From positions 1-64,000 of the forward strand of contig JAECUM010001118.1 of the NCBI GenBank assembly GCA_016617855.1: 64,000 nt of DNA. The letters are read 5' to 3'. Position numbers and translations under genes: made by a program. The number at the start of each line of letters is the position of its first letter. Position 1 is the first letter of the stretch. This DNA comes from Megalonaias nervosa. Its lineage: Eukaryota > Mollusca > Bivalvia > Unionida > Unionidae. The notes beneath the pieces were generated by a model. That model was given only the letters and a program-made list of their open reading frames with translations. It had not been told where the DNA came from and ran no database searches. Shown piece by piece: positions 40,301 to 53,400 of the stretch.

Positions 40301-43300
40301 ACAGCCACATTTATGTGGCCATCAAGATGTAGACATGTACAGACACATTATATGGCCATCAAGATGTAGATATGTACAGCCACATTTACATGGCCATCAA
40401 GATGTAGATATGTACAGCCACATTTACATGGCCATCAAGATGTAGATATGTACAGACATATGTACATGGCCATCAAGATGTAGATATGTATAGCCATATT
40501 TACATGGCCATCAAGATGTAGATATGTACAGCCACATTTACATGGCCATCAAGATGTAGATATGTACAGCCACATTTACATGGCCATTAAGATGTAGATA
40601 TGTACAGCCACATTTACATGGCCATTAAGATGTAGACATGTACAGCCACATTTACATGGCCATCAAGATGTAGATATGTACAGCCACATTTACATGGCCA
40701 TCAAGATGTAGATATGTACAGCCACATTTACATGGCCATCAAGATGTAGACATGTACAGTCACATTTACATGGCCATCAAGATGTAGACATGTACAGCCA
40801 CATTTACATGGCCATCAAGATGTAGATATGTACAGCCACATTTACATGGCCATCAAGATGTAGATATGTACAGACACATTTACATGGCCATCAAGATGTA
40901 GACATGTACAGCCACATTTACATGGCCATCAAGATGTAGATATGTACAGACACATTTACCTGCTATTACTATGTAGACATGTACATCCACATTTACATGG
41001 CCATCAAGATGTAGATATGTACAGCCACATTTACATGGCCATCAAGATGTAGACATGTACAGACACATTTACATGGCCATCAAGATGTAGATATGTACAG
41101 CCACATTTACATGGCCATCAAGATGTAGACATGTACAGCCACATTTATGTGGCCATCAAGATGTATACATGTACAGACACATTATATGGCCATCAAGATG
41201 TAGATATGTACAGCCACATTTATATGGCCATTAAGATGTATACATGTACAGACACATTATATGGCCATCAAGATGTAGATATGTATAGCCATATTTACAT
41301 GGCCATCAAGATGTAGATATGTACAGCCACATTTACATGGCCATCAAGATGTAGATATGTACAACCACATTTACATGGCCATCAAGATGTAGATATGTAC
41401 AGCCACATTTACATGGCCATCAAGATGTAGATATGTACAGCCACATTTACATGGCCATCAAGATGTAGATATGTACAGCCACATTTACATGGCCATTAAG
41501 ATGTAGATATGTACATTCACATTTATATGGCCATCAAGATGTAGACATGTACAGACACATTTATATGGCCACATTTACATGGCCATCAAGATGTAGATAT
41601 GTACAGCCACATTTACATGGCCATCAAGATGTAGACATGTACAGCCACATTTACATGGCCATTAAGATGTAGATATGTACATTCACATTTATATGGCCAT
41701 CAAGATGTAGACATGTACAGACACATTTATATGGTCATCAAGATGTAGACATGTACAGACACATTATTATGGCCATCAAGATGTAGATATGTACAGACAC
41801 ATTTATATGGCCATCAAGATGTAGACATGTACAGACACATTTATATGGCCATCAAGATGTAGACATGTACAGTCACATTTACATGGCCATCAAGATGTAG
41901 ATATGTAAAGCCACATTTACATGGCCATCAAGATGTAGATATGTACAGCCACATTTACATGGCCATCAAGATGTAGATATGTACAGCTACATTTACATGG
42001 CCATCAAGATGTAGACATGCACAGACACATTTACATGGCCATCAAGATGTAGATATGTACAGCCACATTTATATGGCCATCAAGATGTAGACATGTACAG
42101 ACACATTTACATGACCATGAAGATGTAGATATGTACAGACACATTTACATGGCCATCAAGATGTAGACAAGTACAGCCACATTTACATGGCCATCAAGAT
42201 GTAGACACGTACAGCCACATTTACATACATGGCCATCAAGATGTAGACATGTACAGACACATTTAGATGGCCATGAAGATGAAGACATGTACAGACACAT
42301 TTACATGGCCATCAAGATGTAGACATGTACAGACACATTTACATGGCCATCAAGATGTAGATATGTACAGCCACATTTATATGGCCATCAAGATGTAAAC
42401 ATGTACAGTCAAATTTACATGCTATTAATATGTAGATATGTACAGCCACATTTACATGGCCATTATTACACAGAATGAAAGAATTTTTTTGCTCTCATTA
42501 AAAAGCATTAGAGAAAATAATATAGTGTAAAGAAGTACACAACATTTTGTTGATTGCGATATTTGTTCCATAAAAATATTCCTCACATTTTCAATTGCTA
42601 ACTTGCTTGTCAAAACACTTTCAACCAATACCAGAGATCCAAATGCTTGCCAAACATTAAAATTCTTGTCATTTACCTTGCCAGTTTTCTACATTCCATT
42701 TTGTGCATGTTTGTCAAATGTGGCAGTGTCTTTGACAGCAAAATGTCGCAGTCAACAAAACATCTTGGATGAAATGTTATAATTTCTGTTTAGGATGTGG
42801 AATGAAGATGGTGATCATACCATAACTGTGTGTGGATGATCTGGAGGGACTACTATCTCGACTGGTTCCCTGGCTCCGTGGAATTCCCGTTTTACGGGTG
42901 CGTCCTGGAGTCATGGTAGCTGTGTGAGCTGTCGTATTAGTGATATAGCTGTGTCGAGGGGTGGGGGAGCTGGAACGACTGTTGGCTACAAGCACAAATA
43001 AACTATGACTCTAAACAAAGCAATGATGGAAGCTCTAGAAACAAATGACAAATGACTGGACAAGAAGACCATAATGATAATGTACATGTTTTTAAGATAA
43101 CATGTTTGGTTTCATAACATTTGTAATACATGTATATGAAGAATTGAGTTCAATTTATTTACATTATTATTTAAACAATGAAACAGACTTTGCCCATGTA
43201 GAACTTAATACTCCATAACTACTGGTATGTAAACTAAAAATGAATGAAATGCTGTACTAGATGAACTGCTTTCATGCTATATGTATGGCATGATAATCAT

Positions 43301-44374
43301 GCAATTCCTGTAACAGTAATTCATGTGATTATCATGGTTTTGCAAAATATGACATGTTCATTGTTGCTTAAAATTCTGGGATCCATTAAAACTGGTACCC
43401 CAATAATATAAAGGGCAAATTAGAAATATTCTTGTAATCTGCTAACATTTTATAATGTATTTTTGTTGTTGGAAAAAAAAATGCTGCTATTATCATAATG
43501 TATTACCTCTACATCTGATCTGAAGACTTAAAATGTAACAGTTTAATAGTTTCTCCACCAAGCAAAAACCTAATCTGTGTATTCAACAGATGTGTCCTAA
43601 TACAGACAAAGGCAACAGGACTAAGCTTGTATCTTTTTTGTCTCCTCAGTTCTAATGTCAAGTCTCAGCATGAGAAATTTGTGCAAAATTTTGAATAGTG
43701 CTATGTCCTATGTTCACAACCATGGCAAAAAATATTGCAAAACAAGAAAAATGTGTGCATATGTGCATGTTTGATATGAAGTACTGCTTATGTATAACTG
43801 TCGATCTTTTGATATAGGTTAAGTTTTTGCTTGTGAAGATATATGTACTTTTTCAATGTATATCACTGTAACCTAGGAAAAGACAACTCCCGAGCCAAAC
43901 TAGTTTGGTTAACCCAAAATTGTTGGGCAAGTTAAATTTCATGTAACCAGCCCATTCTTTAAATAGTAAAAAGAACCAAAATCAGAATTTTGAAAGCATC
44001 TTCCCCAAATCATTCCTGCCAGGATAGTTTGTTAAAATCAGAATTATTGCTCCCTGTTAACAATATTTATCTACTGCTCTATCCAGTAGTTAAGTACCTA
44101 GTTTTTAACCTCATAGTCCAATTGGGTTAATGGAACTAACTAAAAGTCTTGTTTTGTCTTGTCAACAAATCCTACACAGTATACAAGGCATATAGATGTA
44201 ATGCATCTAAGCATACAGTTCAAACTTTCAAACAAAGATACAGTCAAACCCATCAATACCAGCTGCTCATGGGAAAATGTACACAAGTACCTCTGTATGC
44301 AGCTTCACCATTCAAACTAAGTTGTTTTTTTTACAACAAAAACCACTATGCACTGAATATCATTATCATTGCTA

Positions 44375-44417
<43 letters not shown>

Positions 44418-47400
44418 CAAGATATTAAGTTCAGTGCACTACATGTATTCAACAAAATGGCTAAATGCAAATAAAGACCATTCCATTCATGTGTACATTA
44501 TTCACTCCTAAGGCTGTGTTCCACACAAGATTACTCTATCTTGCTTACTTTAATCTATTCTATACATCAAATCATTGCTGACCCTTACCAAAGAATATCT
44601 TTGTTTTATGCACCATGACAAATTACTAATTTCACTACTGACTGCTTACATATGAATGTGAAATAGAGAACTGAGTTTTTTTGCCCAGCTTGTATCACTA
44701 GACTTTGGAACAGCTGTTCATGCTTGTTAAATTAACCAACTGCTCAATCTGACACAAAAAAAGTGTGCTATCTTAAAGACTGGTGACAAAAAGAAAATAA
44801 AAAGCTGTGGCTGTTGCTAGTAACACCACAACTGAAACTTAAATTGACCTTACAGGCAAGTTTTTCAAATATCGAATGACCCCTGATCCTAAAGAAAAGG
44901 GATGTAACTTATATCTCTCCTCAAAGATCAAATGGTAGGATTTTGTTTCCAACCAGGATATCTTTGTTTTATAATGACTAAATCTGCCATGTTTTCAAAT
45001 CTGACCAATTTACACTTTAGAGTTACAATGACACTGTGACAGGAGTATGGTGAGTACAAGTGAATTAAGAATGTTTACAAATGGAGTCACATCATATTTT
45101 TTAAAAAATTTAAACATTGCCTTCCTCATCAAACAAAGTTTAATTTGCATGCATAAAGCAGTCACTGTTTATATGCTGCAGTGACCAATGAACTGCTTGA
45201 ATGATGAAACCATTATTTGGTTAGAAAACTGGCCACTGACCAGGGAAAGCAAGTGACCATTATACACATTACTTTTATAAAGGAAATTTGTCAGAGGGAA
45301 TCTGAATTGCTGCAGTAACCAATTGACCATTTTATAAAGGTGACCAGTAGGTCAGGTTTGACTGTATACAGATAATATGAATGAGAGTGGACTATACTCA
45401 AAGATTATTACATAGATGGTATACACGCTGAATGAGATATCAGTGTCCATATTGCCCTGCACCATGTTGTTAGTATTGTGATATTTAGTTCCCTGTTCAC
45501 CCATGTGTAACGTACATGTATATCAAACTGCAAGCAATGATGACCCAAATCTGCTGGCACATCATGCACCAGCCAAACAGGGTCTACATTACTCACCTGT
45601 ACCATTTTGGGGTAACCCGTTTTCAGATGTTTGTTCCAATGCTAAGACCACTTTGTCTGATTTTAGCATTTGAGATCATGCACCAGATAATCATGGTCCA
45701 CTTTACCCACTTGGATTCTTAAGTCAAATGACCAGTGTAAACCAATAACTGCTGGTACTGAATCATGTAATTGCAGAAGTGGGTCTAAGCTATTCAAATT
45801 TTGGATGCACAATATAAATAATCAAATACACAATTCACATGATACATAATCAAATACATAATAAACATGATATATAATCAAATACATAATAAACATAATG
45901 CATAATCAAATACAGTATTTAATACTGGTGATGATAAAGCAAAAGAAATTGAAACATGAATGAAATTGTAACAAAAGCTACTCCATGCTAACAAGCAGTT
46001 ACTGCAGTCGTACTAGCTTAAGACAACCATGGGTTGTTCATTTTCTTGCTCTTGTGAATTTTCAAACCCAATACTTCAACAAGATGAGGGAAAAAAATGT
46101 TCTAGTTCGGATCAGAACTTCCTGTTTCAGATGACAATTCTCTAGACCTTTCAACTGCAAGCACCCTAGTGCATAAAAAGCAAGTCTGATGTCACCACAG
46201 GAGCTTCACAAAGTGTTTTTATTTTTTTTTCTATATCAATATATTTTAAAACTAGGTAAAACTTATTAAGGTAAGAAGAAAAGAAATGGCAATTAAGCTT
46301 TGCCAAGGGAACATGATATGCCTGTCTCATGACCTATTGCATCATAATGGGCCTGACCTTGAAGCTAGGAACTTGTTACTGTATAATAAGGTGTAGACAT
46401 GGATAAAGTTTCATCAGAATTTCTGTAGAGGTTAAAGAAACAAACCATTGACTTGCAGCATCCCTTGTTGTGACCATGACCTTGAGGCAGGGGAGTATGA
46501 TGGTGAATACAGGAGAAAACTGTCCAGTCAAAACATAGAAGGCTAACATTTAATTAAAATATCTTCATTAGTTCAAATGTTACACCTGTATCTGGACAGG
46601 TCACTGATTTATATTTTCTCTTGTGACTTTAAACTTGAGGCAGGAGGCATACAAATGTGTAAAACTGTCCTGTCCTGATCTACAACTGGTTAAAGTTGAA
46701 TTAAATATCTTCAGTGGTTTAAAAGTTATACTCCGGACAAAGATAAAGTTGTCATAGTTATATTTTTTCCTGCTGTGACCTTGACTATGAGGAAGAGAAA
46801 GTAGCAATATTATACAATGAGATCTGTTCATAATAATTAACTGACTCACTAAAGTTTCATTAAACTGTTCTGGATATCGATACAAGTCAGAGAATAACAT
46901 TTCAAGTGCCATGACCTAGGCCTTAAAGGCTGGTGGCATGGATATGGTATGCGACACTTTTATGTCATAATATATTCTTTATTAAAGTTTTCATAAAATC
47001 TCTCCGACGATAAGAAAGTTATGGACTGGACAGACAAATGTTAACAGATGGACAGATGCACAACAACATAATGTGTCCAATAAAAAGGGAAAATGCCAGG
47101 GATTCTTTTTCTCCAGTTCTGATGGTTAAGACACAAAGTACAGTTTTACTATCTATCAAATGTGATAAAAGGTGATATCATCAACTTCTTCACTAGACAA
47201 AAGACTGGTTTACAATTCTTTATAACTAAATTGTGGGGGGGGGGTCTGTGATTCTCTCAGCAAACTGTTTAGCCAGCTGAAAGCAAATGATAAAGAATGA
47301 TTTATGTTTTGTGCCGTTTTGAAACTGCATGAGTAAATGTGCTTTTATGCCCTTGTGCAAACTAAAAATCTCAAAAGGAATGACTGCTCTAACGATAATG

Positions 47401-50400
47401 AATTTGTCAGGTGCCGACACATGCTGAACGTGGATGAATGACAACATCAAAATTCAGCTAACGTTAAGCTAATATGGTGCAAACAATCAATGCCAAAGAG
47501 AATCATAATACTGAAGCACACATAGACCACTGACAACAATGCTAAAGGTGTTCACAAAGCATAGTCTGTTTCAAAGAATAACCATAAACAATTGCCAGTC
47601 TTTGCTGATGCACAATCTTAATTCTGTTATTGATGCTGATTAATCCAGTTTGCAAAGACAAGTTTTTCTTCTGATGATGATTATTAATTCAACTCTCCTA
47701 AATAAACAGAAATGAACTGTGCATGTTTGTTGTTCCCATCATTTTTGTTTGTCATTGGTTTCAGATTCCAAGTTCATACTCATGACTGATATAAAAGAAA
47801 TCCTCTTTATATGAATAAATTCATGACACATCACACAAAATAGTTATTCCTAACTTTAAAAGACCATATGTGATTCAACTAACAAAACTATCACCCTGTG
47901 GATTAAAAAATAAATACAATATTAAAGGAGGTGATTTACTACAAAGTAAACTACCAAAACATGCTCCAAACTTTTAAATGTACATTACAAAGTGTTCTCC
48001 TGTAAACATGAACCCCTTGCCAACATGAACACAATTATATTATACAGACTGGTATGTGGAAATATATGTCACTCAAGCCTGAAAATTAGGTCACTGTGAC
48101 CTATGTCTTGGTATGGTCGTTACTCTCTTTGAGCTGCAACCACATACCATTTGTAATCAGTGTAGCAAACTAGGGTCCAATAAATTGAGGGTGTAATGAA
48201 AAGACAAATGTCATTCAAGTGTGAAAACTAGGTTACAGTGACCCAGTTTTTGTATGGTTCAGCCACCTTGAGATGCTTCCATGACAGGGTCCAAGATATT
48301 GAGAATGTAACAAATGGAAAGATCTAAACATAAGTCACATGAGCAGGACAATTAAGGTACAATGACCAAGTATTTATATGGTTGGATTACCTTGATATGC
48401 ATCCACAATGCAATTTTCGTAACTGCAGGTGAAATAGGGTCCAAGATATGCAGAATATAATACACAGACAGCTAAAATAATCTCACAAAGGGACTGGCAC
48501 CCTACCAGACTGAAAGAATTTACAGAAATCCAAGATATGTCTGTTTCTTCTTTTAACTGTCGAGTGTTGACACCAGATCTAATATTCTTGAGCCATAACA
48601 AGACTTTCAAGATATATGCAAGACTAGCGCCATTTTCATTTAGGACAAACAAGGCATCATTAAAAGTCTTTTAGTGAAACTCCTATGTTAGGATGACCAT
48701 TTATTCAGAAGTAATAACAAGATTTTCAAGATGACCCTTATGGCACCATTATCACTAATGACCACTTAGATACTGTCAGACATATTCTGTTGACTAACCC
48801 AATAATGATATGACTGTCAATTCAGGAAAAGTCATGACAGCAAGATTTTCAAGATGGCTACCATGGTGGCCATGCTGGATGCCAAATTGGCATCATTTAT
48901 ATTTAGGGCCAACGAGTGCCAGAAGTTTTCTTATGAAAACCGCTTATTGATGTGATTTTCCAATGAGAATGAGTAGCCTTAACAAGATTTTCAAGATGGG
49001 TGCTAGTTTCATTCAGGAACAACTAGAAATCAAAAGAAGTCTTTTTGGCACAAACCACAGTACAATATGAGGAGTAGCAATAACAAAATCTTCAAGCTCA
49101 CCACCATTGCAGCCATTATTAAAAGTATCGGAATGTTTTTCGTTTAGGACAGACTAGACAATATAAGGTCTTTTAGTGAAAACCCATAGGCCCATCCATT
49201 CAGAAGCAGTAGCAATAACAATATTTCCACAATGGCTACTATAGTTTCAATATTGGCTGTCCAAAGAATATCTTTTTCATTATTGTGAAGTTTCAAGGCA
49301 ATTCTCCAAGTAAAGTGTATTTGAGGATGAGTAGTGCTAGCAAACGTGTGTGCTAATGGTCAGACAAATGACACACAGATGTACAATGGATAACAGGCCA
49401 GCCAACAGAATCTTCTGGTCTATGACCAGTTGAACACTAATGTCACTCAAGCATTAATATACGATCACAGTGCCATAAGTATATATGGTCAAGTTACTCC
49501 CATCAAGATGCATCCACAATCCAATTTCATGTATGTAGGTGAAACAGTCCAAGATAATGGGAGTGTAATGAATAAATTTGCAGAATATTAAAGACATTAC
49601 TCAAGCATGAAAATTACGTCACATTAACCTAGTCTTCACACTGTTAAGTGTTTTCTTTGGCTTGAAAACAAAAATTTTCATGACCATTGGTGAAATAGGT
49701 TCCACCATCATAGATAGTGAGGAGTGTAACAAATGGAAAGCTGAAAATACAAGTCTCTTAAGTGTGAATATGACCTAGTACTGGTATAGTTGTCACAATG
49801 ACCTAGTACTGGTATAGTTGAGTAACTTTTATCAAGAAGTACCTGCAAAACAATTTTGATGAGTGCAGGAAAAATAAAGTCCAAGATATGAAGTGTGTAA
49901 CAAACGAAAGCTGAAAATACAAAAGTCACACAAGCAAGAAAATTAGGTCAAATTGGGGTGTTTTTGTATGGCTTAGTTATATTCATCCAATATACCCACA
50001 TACCAATATTATTTTTGAAATATGGTCCAAGACATTGAAGGTGCACAGCTGAAAATACAGGAGTCACTAAAACCTTCACATTAGGTCACATTAACCTTGT
50101 TTTGGTACGCTGAATTACTTTCATCCTGATATATCTTAATACCAATTTTCATTAGAATATGTGGAACAATATAGGTGTAACCAACAAACAGCTGAAAATA
50201 CTAAAGTTGCTCAAGTGTTAGAATTCCCAAGATGCATCTACATGACCAATTTTGTAACTGTGCATGAAACAGGATCTGAGATATTGAGTGCCAACTAATA
50301 ATGACAGGATTACAAATAAAGGACCAAAGAAACAAATGAACAAAGAAACATAATGAATAATGCTAAATCCCCTCCCATCTTTGTTTGCATGGGGATAAAA

Positions 50401-53400
50401 AAACATGTACCAAATAACCAACATACTCAATACATTTTTCAAAAGATGGATTGGTTTGGTGTTTTATAGCACTATAATATAAGTAGGCTATTTAGTGCTG
50501 ACCACTGTAGCTGACTAGGATTGATCCGATGACAGGATTTGAACCTGCACCATTTTGGTTTCGAGTCTGGCACACTAACCTTTGAACTACAGCAACTCCT
50601 GCCTCCATTAGTCACCTCTTATGACATGCAGGAAAGTGCATTGAGAGTATTCTATGTCCCCAATCCCACAGGGGTTCAGAATAGGGATCCCTAATTCCAC
50701 ATGGGTGTCAGAAGAGGGAAATCATGCAGACTTTAACACATGGTACTTTAGAAAAGGAATCACATGGTAATAGACCTACTATTATTTGAATCAATGACAT
50801 GGTAATAGACCTACTATTATTTGAATCAATGACATCAAGTAATGCCAAGTTATTTAGTAGCACAAGCCGAACATGTCACCTTGCAAGTAAGAAACTGGCA
50901 TGCAAACTAATGGGATGCAATGTTCACGATCATACTGCTACTAACTCATACTGCAACTAACTAAAAACCTTTTCAAAATCAAATGCACTTTTAAGTGTAA
51001 TCTAGAAATCACAATGCAAGCTGCGGCAGAAAAGAATCGTACAAGTGTGTGTGTGTATGTGCGTGTGTTTGTGTGTTTTTTTAAAACTATTTTTAACATA
51101 TCTTTAATAATTTCTCAGTCATATCGCTACGATGTCTGCAGTGTGGCAGTTTACAGTGATATCTAGCACTGGGGCATCATGCCGCAGACATGTAGCATCA
51201 TGTCCCTCTTAATGCTGAGTGCCATGCAAGGCAGCTGCTACTACAATTTTTATAAGTCTTTGGTATGACTCAGCCAGGGTTTGAGCCCTTGACCTCCTGC
51301 ATCTGAGGTGGATGCTTTAACCATTTAGGCCATGAAGAAATGAGGCAATAAAAGTGTGTGTGTATTTTGGATTGTTAACGTAGCTTTAACAATTTTTCAG
51401 TCATATCGCTACGATGTCTGCAGTGTGGCAGTTTATAGTGATGTCTAGCACTGGGGCATCATGCTGCAGATATGAAGCTTCATGTCCCACCGTCACATTA
51501 TCCTGACAACAAGCCAACCAGTCCTAACACTAACCTCTTAATGCTGAGCGCCTAGCAAGGCAGCTGTTAGTACCATTCTTTTAAGTCTTTGGTATGGTTC
51601 AGCTAGGGTTTGAACCTGCAACCTCCCATATCCAATACGAACTCTCTAACCACTAGGCCATTGGAATGGTCCGGCAATATAAGTCAAGTGCCTTGGCCTA
51701 TGTATGGTATGTAGTGCTCAGGCTACAGGAGTCACATGCCTTATCACAAGTTTGATCTGCAGTGCTGAGGCTACAGGAGTGAAGTGCCGTATCACAAATA
51801 TCATATTTAACGTAAGGCAACAGTAGTCAAGTGCCATATTACATGTATGATCTATAGCACTGAGGCAACCGAAGCCAAGAGCCTGACACAGAGAAACATC
51901 ATGGTGGCCAACTGTGACTGACCTGAACAGGATTTGAACCCACCAGCCACTAATTTTAAGTCCTGCTCTAACCATTTAGTGTGTAACCACTGAACCAGTG
52001 TGATCCCTACAGTGAGATCCAAATAACTCAACTTTCACAATACTGTTACCTCAGCTACTGCATGATCAAACAACCTGCAATAATCATGACTGAAAGACAA
52101 TGCCCTGTGACAAAATTTATTAGGGTTGTCAATCTAAGTCCTTCATGAAAGTACTAATCAAATTTCATCACTGTACATGCAACTCTCTAACAACAAACAG
52201 GTGCTAAATGCAAACATTAATTTGACACCTTCAGAAACTATGACAACAAAACTTCTCAGAGAAGTGATATTTATATCTCACCTATACATTGCATGCAAAA
52301 TGGTAAAAGTATATTCATACAATTCTATGGCTCCATACCAACCATCATCCATGATGCATGAAAAATGCACAATGAAACTTAATGCTTGGGAGATAATTTC
52401 ATCAAAAACCGAGTGCCAGGGGTGGAAATTTCTACCTATGCATATCATGAAGCATTCCCTCCAAACACAGAAAACTCATCAAGGGAAGATACTCACGCTG
52501 TGATAAAGAAGAACCTGGCCGCACTCGATTGCGACTATCTTGAGGTGAAACGCGACTTGCAGAAGAAGTGTAAGTATTGCTTGAACCTGTTCTTGGGCGG
52601 GCTGGAAGGAAAAGCCAATGGAATCGGTGCAACTAATCAGTTAACTGATCTGCCTAACAAAGCAAGCGTAAGAAAAAAAATAATACAATGTTGCAACAAA
52701 GAAAAACTACTTTAGAAAATAAGCTCCAGTTACATGCAGATTCAGTTTTCTTTACTACTGTTTTTTAATGTGTTCAAAATGAGACATAAGCAAACTAATA
52801 CCTAGGCTTAGCATAAATGATAAAGAAATGAAAGTATATGGAAATATCTGACTATTCTTCAAACCTGAAATATTCCAACTTTTGAACACCTTTTAAAAAC
52901 ATTTAAATTCATAAACTTTTCTTGACTTTTAAAACTCTGAATCAATTTAATATACAGAATAAGTTAATAATTCATTAATTTAATATTTTAGTAATCCTAC
53001 ATGAAATTTGCCAGAAAGAACACATACAAAATAAAAAGCAACTTTTCTTCCTACAATTCTTCTGGTACCAGTACACAAGTCTTATGCAAACTTGGAGATA
53101 AATATTTTACCTTTTTCTCATTTTACATGTATATAAAATCAATTTTCCAAAGGACAAAAATTATGTTATGCCTAGAATTATTTTTTAAAAAACTGCAGAA
53201 TAAACATATGTCTGAAAATTCAAAATGTAAGCAGCAGTAAATTGAAAATATAGCATCATAAATAAAAATATGACAAACATGAAAAGGAAGATTTGCAATT
53301 TTAAAGTCAAACTTGCCTGCTAGAGTTTGCCAGTACAAAAAAAGCTGGTCACTGTGACCTAAAAGTGATTAATAATTATACAAGACAATATTTGGTTATG

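Noticed and set aside
41131..41316. 61-codon frame MYSHIYMAIKM repeats
   Set aside because: It is translation of the 38-bp minisatellite.
44149..44511. 120-codon frame with an isoleucine run
   Set aside because: The run is translation of the (ATT)n microsatellite; flanks show no recognised domain.
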